DNA from: Pseudomonadales bacterium
GTDB lineage: Bacteria; Pseudomonadota; Gammaproteobacteria; Pseudomonadales; Pseudohongiellaceae
Reading direction: 5' to 3'
DNA length: 62,750 bases
Assembly: GCA_028281635.1 (NCBI GenBank)
Contig: JANQJM010000076.1
Location: 1 to 62,750 of the forward strand
A program made the position numbers and the translations under genes. Shown here piece by piece: positions 26,699 through 35,909 of the stretch (position 1 is its first letter; each line of letters opens with the position of its first letter). The notes under the pieces were generated by a model. That model was not told the origin of the DNA, made no database searches, and saw only the letters and a program-made list of their open reading frames with translations.

Positions 26699-28084
26699 TT
26701 GTTTTTTGATAGGCCGGATTCCGGCGAAGTCTCAATTCTCGTTCATATCACGATCGATTCAGAGTCAGAACGAGACGATCCATCTGAATTCGAAGAACTC
26801 GCGCTATCTGCAGGTGCGATGCCGGTGGACTACATCACCGGCACGCGCCGGCAACCTTCCCCAAGTTATTTCGTAGGTACTGGAAAGCTGGAAGAGATCG
26901 CGGAAGCGGTGCGCGCTCATAAAGCCGAGCTCGTGCTCTTCAATCATTCCTTGTCCCCCAGCCAGGAGCGTAACCTGGAAAAGCATTTGAATTGCCGCGT
27001 ATTGGATCGCACCGGTTTAATCCTGGATATCTTTGCGCAGCGCGCACGCAGTCACGAAGGCAAACTGCAGGTTGAATTGGCGCAGTTGCAGCATCTAAGC
27101 ACTCGCCTCAAACGAGGCTGGACGCACCTTGATCGACAGAAAGGGGGTATCGGACTTCGTGGTGCTGGTGAGACTCAGCTCGAGTTGGACCAACGTATGA
27201 TCCGGCAGCGCATCAAGTCTATCAATAAAAGTTTGGACAAGGTGCGAGGACAGCGCGAACAGGGTCGACGTGCACGTAAGCGGGCGGAGATTCCAACCGT
27301 GTCACTTGTGGGTTACACCAATGCTGGCAAATCCACTCTCTTTAATAAAATTACCGAAGCGCAAACTTACGCAGCGGACCAGTTGTTTGCCACTCTGGAT
27401 TCGACCCTGCGCCGCATAAACCTACCGAACTTTGGAGCAACGATCATTGCAGATACGGTGGGCTTCATCAGTCATCTTCCCCACCAATTGGTTGAGGCCT
27501 TTCGTGCGACTCTGGAAGAGACGGCTTCTGCAAATTTGTTGCTCCATGTCGTTGATGCGGCAAACGATGAACATACGCACCTGATGGATGAAGTGAACTC
27601 TGTGTTGCGGGAAATCGAAGCGCAATCAGTTAAGCAGTTACAGGTATTTAATAAGATCGATCTGTTATCAGATGTGCAACCGCATATTCAGCGCGATGGC
27701 GAAGGCAGACCATTTCGGGTTTGGTTGTCTGCCAAGACTGGAGCAGGATTGGAGTTACTTGAACAAGCGATGACTGAACTTCTGGCAGGCACTCAAGTGT
27801 GCGAAGAAGTGTTGCTGCGCCCCGATCAGGCACGTCTGCGCAGTCAGTTGTATGCCAAAGAGTTTGTAGAGAGCGAAAATGTAGATGAAGCAGGTAACTA
27901 CCATCTAGAACTACGCATGCCTAAAGCGGAATTCAGCCGAATGCTGGCTCAGCAGGAGTTAGTATCAGTGAACTCAGCTAAGGGCGAGGAAACCCAGCAA
28001 ATCTGGGCTAAAGAAGACTTATCAGAGAAGGCAAAAGACGAGCAATTAGCGGCAGTTAACGCCCCAAAATACTGTGTTAACTAG
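26699..28084 (+). CDS. hflX: GTPase HflX
   Basis: This 461-residue ribosome-associated GTPase splits stalled 70S ribosomes. It has the HflX N-terminal domain (MFFDRPDSGEVSILVHI, YFVGTGKLEEI, FNHSLSPSQERNLE), the RTGLILDIFAQRARSHEGKLQVELAQL helix, then the G domain with GYTNAGKSTLFN (G1), DTVGFISHLPHQLVEAF (G3) and FNKIDLL (G4). The TTG start at 26699 is supported by a GAGG site 6 bases upstream and by agreement with the usual N-terminus. It has an unusually long C-terminal region ending KYCVN. It is 13 bases after hfq. Confidence 0.95.
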   Translation: MFFDRPDSGEVSILVHITIDSESERDDPSEFEELALSAGAMPVDYITGTRRQPSPSYFVGTGKLEEIAEAVRAHKAELVLFNHSLSPSQERNLEKHLNCRVLDRTGLILDIFAQRARSHEGKLQVELAQLQHLSTRLKRGWTHLDRQKGGIGLRGAGETQLELDQRMIRQRIKSINKSLDKVRGQREQGRRARKRAEIPTVSLVGYTNAGKSTLFNKITEAQTYAADQLFATLDSTLRRINLPNFGATIIADTVGFISHLPHQLVEAFRATLEETASANLLLHVVDAANDEHTHLMDEVNSVLREIEAQSVKQLQVFNKIDLLSDVQPHIQRDGEGRPFRVWLSAKTGAGLELLEQAMTELLAGTQVCEEVLLRPDQARLRSQLYAKEFVESENVDEAGNYHLELRMPKAEFSRMLAQQELVSVNSAKGEETQQIWAKEDLSEKAKDEQLAAVNAPKYCVN

Positions 28085-28137
28085 CGATAATTGGATAAAA
28101 TTGTTGTTCTGCCTCTGAAAAAGCTATGGAGAAACCA

Positions 28138-29343
28138 ATGGCTTGGAATGAACCTGGAAACAACGGCAAAGATAGCGACCCTTGGGGTGGTGGTGGCCGA
28201 CGTGGTGGAGACCAGGGTCCACCTGACATCGACGAAGTCATCAAGAACCTCACCAAGAAATTCAATAGTCTGTTCGGTGGAGCAGGCGGTGGTGGCACGG
28301 GCACGAGCAGTGGGCAGCAACCTGGGGGCATGTCTCCTGGTCTGCTGGCCGGCATGGTGGCCGTAGTTGCCATAGTTTGGGGATTCTTAGGCTTTTACAT
28401 GGTCGACGAGGCCGAGCGCGGAGTGGTGCTGCGCTTTGGACGCGTGCTCGATAATGTAGTGCAACCTGGGCTGCACTGGAATCCACGGATTGTTGACGAA
28501 GTTAGCTTGGTTAATGTGTCTGAATTGAACACCAAGACTTATGACAATCGCGCCATGCTTACAACCGATGAAAACATCATCGACATCACAGTAACCGTAC
28601 AGTATCGCATCGAAGATCCCGTCAACTATGTCATAGCAGTATCTGACCCAGAGCGAAGTCTCGACAACGCAGCAGAATCCGCGATTCGCCATGAAGTTGG
28701 CAGCAATTTCATGGATCAAATCCTGACGACTGGACGTGAACAGATGGCGGCCTCAGTTGAAGAGCGGCTGCAGGAATACATGGGTATCTACAATACGGGT
28801 ATACGTGTGGCGCGGGTCAACGTTGTCGACGCACAACCACCCGATGCAGTGCGGCCGGCATTCGATGACGTGATTCGTGCTCGAGAGGACGAACAACGAG
28901 CACAGAACCAGGCTCAGCAGTATGCTAACCAGCGTATTCCGGAAGCCCGCGGTGAAGCCCAGCGTCAAATCGAACAGGCTAACGCTTACAAGCAGGAAGT
29001 CATTGCAAAAGCCGAAGGTGAAGCCTCACGGTTTAATCAGCTTTACACTGAATATGAAAAGGCGCCAGAAGTCACACGGCAGCGCCTCTATATTGACGCC
29101 ATGCAGGATGTCATGACAGCGAGCAGCAAGATCATGATTGACGTAGAAGGCGGCAGTAACATGCTGTATGTACCGCTTGATAAAATACTGGAACAAAATG
29201 CAAGTACAGGCCGTCTTGCTGCAGGGTCTTCGCAAGAGCTGCGAGATTTGGCTAACCAGCTAGCACCTTATTTGCCTGCGCCCACGTCCGCAACGGCAGT
29301 TGATCGATCTCGACTAGGCAGCGGCAGAGGAGGAAGACAATGA
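28138..29343 (+). CDS. hflK: FtsH-modulating protease subunit HflK
   Basis: This 401-residue inner-membrane SPFH protein forms a periplasmic cage with HflC around FtsH. A Gly-rich cytosolic head begins MAWNEPGNNGKDSDPWGGGG. One transmembrane segment (about residues 68-88) is followed by the SPFH domain (ERGVVLRFGRVLDNVVQPGLHW) and a long coiled-coil (REDEQRAQNQAQQYANQRIPEARGEAQRQIEQA). The ATG at 28138 is preferred over one at 28126 because GGAG lies 6 bases before it and homologues begin MAWN. The gene overlaps hflC by 4 bases. Confidence 0.95.
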   Translation: MAWNEPGNNGKDSDPWGGGGRRGGDQGPPDIDEVIKNLTKKFNSLFGGAGGGGTGTSSGQQPGGMSPGLLAGMVAVVAIVWGFLGFYMVDEAERGVVLRFGRVLDNVVQPGLHWNPRIVDEVSLVNVSELNTKTYDNRAMLTTDENIIDITVTVQYRIEDPVNYVIAVSDPERSLDNAAESAIRHEVGSNFMDQILTTGREQMAASVEERLQEYMGIYNTGIRVARVNVVDAQPPDAVRPAFDDVIRAREDEQRAQNQAQQYANQRIPEARGEAQRQIEQANAYKQEVIAKAEGEASRFNQLYTEYEKAPEVTRQRLYIDAMQDVMTASSKIMIDVEGGSNMLYVPLDKILEQNASTGRLAAGSSQELRDLANQLAPYLPAPTSATAVDRSRLGSGRGGRQ

Positions 29344-30209
29344 AGAATTTTATCGCAGTAGGACTGTTATTCCTTGTTCTGCTCCTTGCGGGCAATTCGC
29401 TATTCGTAGTTAAAGAGACTGAGCGCGCTGTGATGTTGCAGTTCGGTGAATTGGTGAACGCAGATATCGCTCCGGGACTGCATGTGAAAATACCCTGGGT
29501 TAACACGGTGCGGAAATTCGATGCGCGAATTCAAACAGAAGATGCCCCTTCCGAGCGTTTTTTGACCTTGGAGCAGAAAGCGCTGGAGGTTGATTCCTAT
29601 GCCAAGTGGCGCATTGTCGATGTTGGTCAATTTTATGTATCCACTAGAGGTAATGTGGGAACTGCCGGTAGCCTTCTTGCAGAGCGAATCAACGATGGCC
29701 TGCGTGACCAAATTGGTGCACGTACGCTGATTGAAGTAGTTGCAGGCGAACGCGACGAGCTCATGATGGCACTGACTGCAGAGTTGAATCAGACTACCGC
29801 TTCCGATATTGGTATCGAAGTCATCGATGTGCGGGTTAAGCGAATCGACTTGCCAGATGACGTACGATCTTCAGTTTATGACCGTATGATCACTGAGCGA
29901 AACAGAGAAGCTCAGCAGTTACGATCCAGTGGAGAAGAGCTTGCGATTGGTATTAGAGCAGATGCTGATCGGCAAGCAGTAATTTTCGAAGCCGAAGCTT
30001 ATCGTGACGCCGAGCGAATTCGAGGTGAGGGAGACGCGGAAGCTACAGCGATTTATGCTGACGCCTATAATAGAGACACTGAGTTCTATGCGTTTATTCG
30101 TAGTTTGAACTCATACAGAGAAACGTTTAGCTCGAAAGGTGACGTACTCCTTCTGGATCCAGAGAGTGATTACTTCAAGTACCTCAAAGACGGGGTGCCA
30201 GTACAGTAA
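29340..30209 (+). CDS. hflC: FtsH-modulating protease subunit HflC
   Basis: This 289-residue partner of HflK has an N-terminal membrane anchor (FIAVGLLFLVLLLAGNSLFVV) and an SPFH domain (KETERAVMLQFGELVNADIAPGLHVKIPWVNTV). The coiled-coil region contains DRMITERNREAQQLRSSGEE and ends with AYRDAERIRGEGDAEATAIYADAY. The start ATG overlaps the hflK stop (ATGA-type), so translation is coupled. A 179-base gap holding a hairpin and a terminator follows before the DUF2065 gene. Confidence 0.95.
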   Translation: MKNFIAVGLLFLVLLLAGNSLFVVKETERAVMLQFGELVNADIAPGLHVKIPWVNTVRKFDARIQTEDAPSERFLTLEQKALEVDSYAKWRIVDVGQFYVSTRGNVGTAGSLLAERINDGLRDQIGARTLIEVVAGERDELMMALTAELNQTTASDIGIEVIDVRVKRIDLPDDVRSSVYDRMITERNREAQQLRSSGEELAIGIRADADRQAVIFEAEAYRDAERIRGEGDAEATAIYADAYNRDTEFYAFIRSLNSYRETFSSKGDVLLLDPESDYFKYLKDGVPVQ

Positions 30210-30222
30210 AGTAGAATGAAAA

Positions 30223-30260
30223 GTTTGGTCTTACAGCGAATCCAACAGATCAGACCAAAC
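30223..30260 (+). other. Stem-loop in the hflC 3' untranslated region
   Basis: GTTTGGTCT (30223-30231) and AGACCAAAC (30252-30260) form a perfect nine-bp stem with a 20-base loop, 13 bases after the hflC stop. No T-run follows, so it is not itself a terminator. It may protect the mRNA end or be part of a 3'-derived small RNA that ends at the terminator below. Confidence 0.55.
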
Positions 30261-30288
30261 GCAGCTAAAATCCATCAACACCATAGAG

Positions 30289-30326
30289 AACCTGAATCGC
30301 AAACTGCGGTTCAGGTTTATTTTTGT
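30289..30326 (+). terminator. Rho-independent terminator after hfq-hflXKC
   Basis: The stem AACCTGAA ... TTCAGGTT with an inner CGCA/TGCG pair and a short loop runs into TTATTTTT. It lies about 80 bases after hflC and ends that operon before the DUF2065 gene. Confidence 0.75.
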
Positions 30327-30388
30327 GGACTATTTAGAACAAGAATAAGCAACTCATTTACAAAAAAGATCATTGATAGCGGAAACGC

Positions 30389-30574
30389 ATGTGGCATGAA
30401 CTGGCAATAGCATTCTGTCTGATGCTGGTAATAGAAGGCATATTGCCCTTCATCGACCCGAAACGTTGGCGGCGAATGCTCATGATGATGGACCAGGTAG
30501 ATGACACGAGTATGCGGCTTATCGGATTGGCAAGCATGCTAACAGGGATGATCCTCCTGTTAATTATTAACTGA
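30389..30574 (+). CDS. DUF2065 membrane protein (YjeT-like)
   Basis: This 61-residue inner-membrane protein has two hydrophobic segments (WHELAIAFCLMLVIEGILPF and LIGLASMLTGMILLLIIN) separated by the basic, conserved DPKRWRRMLMMMDQVDD loop. This matches E. coli YjeT and its relatives, which always sit between hflC and hisZ/purA. Function unknown. It starts 31 bases before the hisZ start region and probably shares its transcript. Confidence 0.9.
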   Translation: MWHELAIAFCLMLVIEGILPFIDPKRWRRMLMMMDQVDDTSMRLIGLASMLTGMILLLIIN

Positions 30575-30605
30575 GTAGAGACAAACTAAAGAAAGCGGAA
30601 CCAAC

Positions 30606-31799
30606 ATGACTTCTGCAAAGCGCTGGCTTTTGCCTGACGGTGTTGAAGAGATACTGCCGGCTGAAGCAAACAAACTGGAATTATTACGCAGAGAGCTCCT
30701 CGACCTCTATCGGGCCTGGGGATACGAGCTGGTGATTACTCCATTGATCGAATTTCTTGATTCCCTCTTGGTAGGCACTTCGCAAGATCTCGATATCCAT
30801 ACCTTCAAAATTACCGATCAGCTCAGTGGTCGCATGATGGGAATTCGGGCCGATATAACACCGCAAGCTGCACGCATTGATGCCAATTGTTTAAACCGGG
30901 ATGCGCCAGTCCGTCTCTGTTATTCCGATAATGTGTTACACACCAAACCCAGGGGCTTGATGACCTCCAGGGTTCCCATTCGAATTGGTGCGGAGCTGTA
31001 TGGACATGCTGGTGTTAGCTGCGACATCGAGCTTATCTGCCTCATGCAGGAAACTCTGCGCGTGGTTGGGATAGACGATTGCCGAATCGTTTTGGGTCAT
31101 GTTGGTATCTTCCGCTCATTACTTGTGGAAGCGAATCTGGATTCAGAAACTGAGCAGCGGCTCTTCGATGCAGTGCAACGTAAAGCATATGATGAGATAG
31201 ATGAGGTGGTGGCAGACGCAGTCGCTGATACAGCTTTGCGAGAAAGCCTTCGACAACTTACCCGCTTGAGTGGTGATGAGAGCGTATTGGAGCAAGCAAA
31301 AGCCGTATTCGCGAATGCTTCTTCAGCCGTACAGGTTGAGCTGGAGGAGTTGGTTGCGATTGCAGAGGGCGTCAAGCAGCGCAATCCGCAAACTGTCCTG
31401 GGCTTCGATCTTTGTGAACTCAGAGGCTATGCCTACCACACCGGAATAGTTTTTGCGGCTTATACACCCAGCTATGGGCGGGCGGTTGCTAAGGGTGGTC
31501 GTTATGATGATATTGGAGAGGTGTTCGGCCGTGCGCGTCCGGCATCAGGTTTCGACAGTGATCTGAAGACACTGGCTAAACTGACCAGTCGAGCATTTCC
31601 TTTGTCCACTGGCATTCTCGCACCACTGAGTGACGATCCCGACTTGCTCACTGCTGTGAATCAGTTGCGCGAGGCTGGGGAAATAGTCATTCAGCGGCTG
31701 ACAGTCCAGGAGGCTGACGCAGAGGAGTGTGCCTCGATGAATTGTGATCGGAGAATCGTGAAGCAAGGCGGCGATTGGATAGTTGAAGCAGTCGATTGA
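30606..31799 (+). CDS. hisZ: ATP phosphoribosyltransferase regulatory subunit HisZ
   Basis: This 397-residue protein is a histidyl-tRNA synthetase paralogue that supports short-form HisG in the first step of histidine synthesis. The synthetase-like motifs are WLLPDGVEEILPAEANKLELLRR, the motif 2 region MMGIRADITPQAARID and VRLCYSDNVLHTKPRG, and GRAVAKGGRYDDIGEVFGRARPASGFDSDL. The anticodon-binding domain of a real HisRS is lacking, which separates the two. It lies in the usual place between DUF2065 and purA. The partner hisG is not in this window. Confidence 0.93.
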   Translation: MTSAKRWLLPDGVEEILPAEANKLELLRRELLDLYRAWGYELVITPLIEFLDSLLVGTSQDLDIHTFKITDQLSGRMMGIRADITPQAARIDANCLNRDAPVRLCYSDNVLHTKPRGLMTSRVPIRIGAELYGHAGVSCDIELICLMQETLRVVGIDDCRIVLGHVGIFRSLLVEANLDSETEQRLFDAVQRKAYDEIDEVVADAVADTALRESLRQLTRLSGDESVLEQAKAVFANASSAVQVELEELVAIAEGVKQRNPQTVLGFDLCELRGYAYHTGIVFAAYTPSYGRAVAKGGRYDDIGEVFGRARPASGFDSDLKTLAKLTSRAFPLSTGILAPLSDDPDLLTAVNQLREAGEIVIQRLTVQEADAEECASMNCDRRIVKQGGDWIVEAVD

Positions 31800-31823
31800 T
31801 TGGGCAACAGAGTAATTCACTAA

Positions 31824-33143
<1,320 letters not shown>

Positions 33144-33148
33144 GCGCC

Positions 33149-33165
33149 AGGACACCCATTTAAAT
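33149..33165 (+). repeat. REP-like single arm downstream of purA
   Basis: AGGACACCCATTTAAAT matches the arms of the palindromes at 33182-33213 and 34620-34656. It begins 6 bases after the purA stop and lacks an adjacent inverted partner. Confidence 0.7.
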
Positions 33166-33181
33166 TACCTTCTCGATTTTT

Positions 33182-33213
33182 AGGACACCCATTTATTTTT
33201 GATTGGGTGTCCT
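33182..33213. repeat. REP-like palindrome, also a probable purA terminator
   Basis: AGGACACCCA and TGGGTGTCCT form a perfect ten-bp stem with a 12-base T-rich loop. It is followed by TTTCTCTTT, so on the plus strand it can also end transcription from purA. It lies on the 5' side of the Y1 transposase gene. Confidence 0.8.
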
Positions 33214-33284
33214 TTCTCTTTATGCATAATCGACCTTGAAAACATCAGTTGTGTCACTGTCACGAAACTCTTTTTGTCGATTTC

Positions 33285-33312
33285 TTGCATAGTGACATAA
33301 AGCAACTACAAT
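33285..33312 (+). promoter_or_regulatory. Sigma-70-type promoter of the Y1 transposase gene
   Basis: TTGCAT (33285-33290) and TACAAT (33307-33312) are spaced 16 bases apart, giving a start near 33319, 43 bases before the gene. Two TGTCAC copies (33252-33263) lie just upstream and an inverted GTGACA (33292-33297) lies in the spacer, which could allow repression. Confidence 0.55.
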
Positions 33313-33361
33313 TCTTGATCCCTGTTGCTAAGAATTTGCCTCAATTCAAGATATCCGAGCT

Positions 33362-34456
33362 GTGACTCGCGCCCGATCTCAACAAGTATCATTGGAAGAT
33401 ACTCCCTACTACCACTGCATCTCTCGCTGTGTTCGTCGGGCCTATTTATGCGGTGACGATCCGGTCACGGGGAAAAACTTTGATCATAGAAAACGTTGGT
33501 TAGTGCAACGCACAAAGGAGCTAGCCAGCTACTTCGCTATTGATATCTGTGCTTATGCAGTGATGAGCAACCATTATCACTTGGTATTGCATGTCGATTC
33601 AGAGAGGGCCGCCGATTGGAGCGACGAAGAAATCATTAAGCGCTGGGTTGCACTTTTTCCAGGCCACTCAACCTTGGTCGAAACCCTGATTCTGAACGAA
33701 AAGTCGAAAGCCGCGCAAAAAATGCTTGATAGAAAGATCGACGAATGGCGAACACGCCTGACTGACTTGAGTTGGTTCATGCGTTGCCTGAATGAAACAA
33801 TAGCGCGTCGAGCAAATAGAGAGGACGAGTGTACTGGTCGATTCTGGGAAGGCAGGTTTAAAAGCCAGGCACTACTCGATGAAAAGGCCCTGGTAACTTG
33901 TATGGCTTATGTAGACTTGAATCCCATACGTGCCGGAGTCACTGATTCCTTAGATAGTAGTGATTTCACATCCATCCAGGAGCGACTGATTGATCATGCC
34001 AAGCGCTCGAAGAAACGAAACTATCGCCAACACAGACTTCTCACAAGGCGGGGCGCAAAACATCTATTGGGGAAGAAGAATGCCGGTAAGCAATCTGCAT
34101 TGAAGTCTCTAGCTGGCATGCCTGGAATCGGCATCGATGCGCTTCCAATAAACCAGCAGAGCTATTTCGAACTCCTGGATATTACTTGTAAAGCACTAAG
34201 CCTTGTGAAGTCAGACAGGGAAAAAGCGATTCACCTGGTTGATGAAAAACAGACAACTCTAGACAGCCTCAAAGTCGGAGCAGAATCCTGGCTGGCTGGT
34301 GTCTCTAGATTTGAGCGTTTCTACGGTGTAGCTGCAGGAACGGAGAGCTCGCTTGTGAATTTCCATAATTCAAGAATAGGTTCAGGTGTGAAGCTCAAAC
34401 ACCCGGACAAATGGATTCGCGGTACAACTCCCGCCAAACAATTCTTCGGTACCTGA
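33362..34456 (+). CDS. REP-associated (RAYT-like) Y1 transposase
   Basis: This 364-residue protein belongs to the HUH/Y1 transposase group related to IS200/IS605. It shows the N-terminal YYHCISRCVRRAYLC strand, the HUH-type motif MSNHYHLVLHV (His-x-His), and the tyrosine in CMAYVDLNPIRAGV expected to attack DNA, followed by a basic C-terminal extension. It is longer than the small RAYTs of E. coli and resembles long marine-gammaproteobacterial members. It is bracketed by GGACACCCA palindromes, the hallmark arrangement of a RAYT with its REP sequences. The GTG start at 33362 has only a weak ribosome site. It has no terminal repeats of a normal insertion sequence. Confidence 0.87.
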   Translation: MTRARSQQVSLEDTPYYHCISRCVRRAYLCGDDPVTGKNFDHRKRWLVQRTKELASYFAIDICAYAVMSNHYHLVLHVDSERAADWSDEEIIKRWVALFPGHSTLVETLILNEKSKAAQKMLDRKIDEWRTRLTDLSWFMRCLNETIARRANREDECTGRFWEGRFKSQALLDEKALVTCMAYVDLNPIRAGVTDSLDSSDFTSIQERLIDHAKRSKKRNYRQHRLLTRRGAKHLLGKKNAGKQSALKSLAGMPGIGIDALPINQQSYFELLDITCKALSLVKSDREKAIHLVDEKQTTLDSLKVGAESWLAGVSRFERFYGVAAGTESSLVNFHNSRIGSGVKLKHPDKWIRGTTPAKQFFGT

Positions 34457-35005
34457 ATATCCATTCAGACTAACTCAGTTGCTGCCAACTCAATTTGGCA
34501 GTGCACAGCCGTGTTTATTTACGAAAAGCTGATCAATTTTCCAACAACTAACGAGCATTTCTTGGTCGCGATGCAAGCTGGTTTGGCCTAGTCGGATTTC
34601 TTTTCTGCTTGATCATAATAAAGGACACCCATTTAAATATTAAATGGATGTCCTTTAAATTGGATTTGTATGCGAAGCTCGCTGTTCTCGTAAGTATCAG
34701 AAATTAAAAGGCTTATTTGATTTGCGCTTGGCGTGGATTTTGGCGGAAGTTGCTAAATCATTGATTTCTTACTACATATTGTTTGACTTTGATAGGTCAA
34801 CACTATATGTTGCGCTGCATGCAGTGACACACTTTTCGAAGTGAATTTAAGAAAATACCCAATGTGAATCGTGCAATTCGGTTTGTGGAATAAGAGAACA
34901 ACAATAAAAAAGCGGCAACGACTCGGGAATTACGCACAGAACTTTTTGAAAACATCACATTTCCCTGGTTGTTGATCATTAAAGAGATGTTGGAGTTAGT
35001 GGCGG
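34457..35005. other. AT-rich intergenic stretch with one REP-like hairpin
   Basis: This 549-base gap holds the palindrome at 34620-34656 and otherwise no convincing gene. A possible TTGACT (34783) and TATATG (34804) pair has a short 15-base spacer. An inverted TTGAC/GTCAA pair overlaps it, and the palindrome CTGCATGCAG follows near 34815-34824. These could drive the small ORF at 35006. Confidence 0.4.
34620..34656. repeat. REP-like palindrome downstream of the Y1 transposase
   Basis: AAAGGACACCCATTTAA pairs with TTAAATGGATGTCCTTT across a three-base loop: 17 paired positions with one C-A mismatch that becomes a G-T wobble on the minus strand. Its left arm is identical to 25345-25361 in miaA. 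Confidence 0.8.
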
Positions 35006-35182
35006 ATGGCAAAACCTGCTGAAGTAATCAATGATGGCCAGACAAAAGACGTCCTTCAGGATGAGGGGGTTGATGGCGATAAGCTTTTTCTGCGCCAACT
35101 GAAAGAAGAAGAAATTAGAGCAAAGCTCGATGCCTTTGCCCGCGAACTAGCTGAGGCAAAAGCGAAAAGAGACAGAAGCTAA
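35006..35182 (+). CDS. Small charged protein, unknown (58 residues)
   Basis: A short open frame, ATG to TAA, encodes 58 residues beginning MAKPAEVINDGQ and ending with a strongly charged, probably helical segment LRQLKEEEIRAKLDAFARELAEAKAKRDRS. GGAG at 34992 stands about 10 bases before the ATG. The regular helix with alternating acidic and basic residues looks protein-like, but no family is recognised. It lies alone in the accessory block behind the RAYT gene. It may be chance coding; the evidence is ribosome site, composition and the lack of anything else in the gap. Confidence 0.45.
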   Translation: MAKPAEVINDGQTKDVLQDEGVDGDKLFLRQLKEEEIRAKLDAFARELAEAKAKRDRS

Positions 35183-35348
35183 CCCGCCAGGCACGAACCA
35201 GGTCCGTATGCTGTTGTCCGCATGGGCAACGATTTCCCTTCCTCAACCAAGAAGCCAGCCACCGCGACCTCATGTGGCTTCGAAGCTATGGTGAATTCCA
35301 ATCCAGATGAGGCTAAACTAAATCCTGTAGCAAAGGAGGATCTTCTGA

Positions 35349-35723
35349 GTGAAGATGTTTTCAAGGATCATTGGCCCCTGTGTCCTGCTCGGGCTCAGCG
35401 CCTGCGCAAGCAATCAAGACTATTCACCACTGCTTAGAGCCGAGCCGGAAATCGGAGCTACTTTGACCCGTGCTCCAAGAACTTTACGGCTTTTTTACAG
35501 TGCACTACCCGATGTGGACCAGAGTAGTCTGCGCCTGGTGGGACCCACGGGTGAGCATAACCTCCGTGGGTTGCACACGATGGCTGCAGACGATCTAATG
35601 ATTGAGATAATGGATCCACTACAGAATGGCAGCTACATCGTCGAATGGACCACGGTCGTGGCTGACGACCCAAACACCTATTCGGGTTCATTCGAGTTTG
35701 ATGTTGCAGTTAGTAATCAGTGA
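35349..35723 (+). CDS. CopC-like copper-resistance domain lipoprotein
   Basis: This 124-residue protein has a lipoprotein signal (GPCVLLGLSAC) and a CopC/YobA-type beta-sandwich: SPLLRAEPEIGATLTRAPRTLRLFYSALPDVDQSSLRLVG and GSYIVEWTTVVADDPNTYSGSFEFDV. The usual mature N-terminal copper ligand (H at position 1) is absent, since the mature protein begins at the lipid cysteine, and HxP-type ligands near the start are replaced (SPLLRAEP). Copper binding is therefore doubtful. The GTG at 35349 is set by an excellent AGGAGG site 9 bases upstream. It precedes the cbb3 oxidase operon, whose CuB centre needs copper; a link is inference. Confidence 0.78.
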   Translation: MKMFSRIIGPCVLLGLSACASNQDYSPLLRAEPEIGATLTRAPRTLRLFYSALPDVDQSSLRLVGPTGEHNLRGLHTMAADDLMIEIMDPLQNGSYIVEWTTVVADDPNTYSGSFEFDVAVSNQ

Positions 35724-35742
35724 CGGTCATAACATTGGGTCT

Positions 35743-35756
35743 TTGAGACAGATCAA
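35743..35756. promoter_or_regulatory. FNR/ANR-type operator of the Yip1-ccoNOQP operon
   Basis: TTGAGACAGATCAA matches TTGAT-N4-ATCAA with one mismatch. Its centre (35749.5) lies about 41 bases before the start site predicted from the -10 at 35778, the exact position of class II FNR activation. Low-oxygen induction of the downstream oxidase is the expected outcome. Confidence 0.7.
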
Positions 35757-35777
35757 ATCCAATGATATACCGTACTC

Positions 35778-35783
35778 TATAAT
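35778..35783 (+). promoter_or_regulatory. Consensus -10 box for the Yip1-ccoNOQP operon
   Basis: A perfect TATAAT lies downstream of the FNR-type site, and no good -35 is present, as expected of an activator-dependent promoter. Transcription would start near 35790, leaving a 120-base leader before the GTG at 35910. Confidence 0.65.
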
Positions 35784-35909
35784 CAACATTCACTGGCTTG
35801 AGAGCACTGCGAATCTGCGCAAACATCTCCAGTGAAAAATTTTAGAATTTTGAAATTGAGCGCTAACTGGAATAGCTGAGTTGCGCTCCGTTAGGCGGAT
35901 TGTAGTCGC

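Noticed and set aside
30216-30410. 64-codon ORF after hflC
   Set aside because: It spans a perfect stem-loop and the operon terminator, and overlaps the DUF2065 start; non-coding structure explains the region better.
33362-34456. Complete IS200/IS605 insertion sequence
   Set aside because: There is no TnpB gene and no left-end/right-end hairpin pair directly abutting the gene; REP-like repeats at a distance fit a domesticated RAYT better.
34803-35012. 69-codon minus-strand ORF with a hydrophobic stretch
   Set aside because: It lies in AT-rich DNA with no ribosome site or family signal; hydrophobic residues follow from T-rich codons.
35223-35437. 71-codon ORF MGNDFPSS...
   Set aside because: It overlaps the CopC-like gene by 89 bases; the strong AGGAGG site inside it belongs to that gene, and its second half is a shadow frame.
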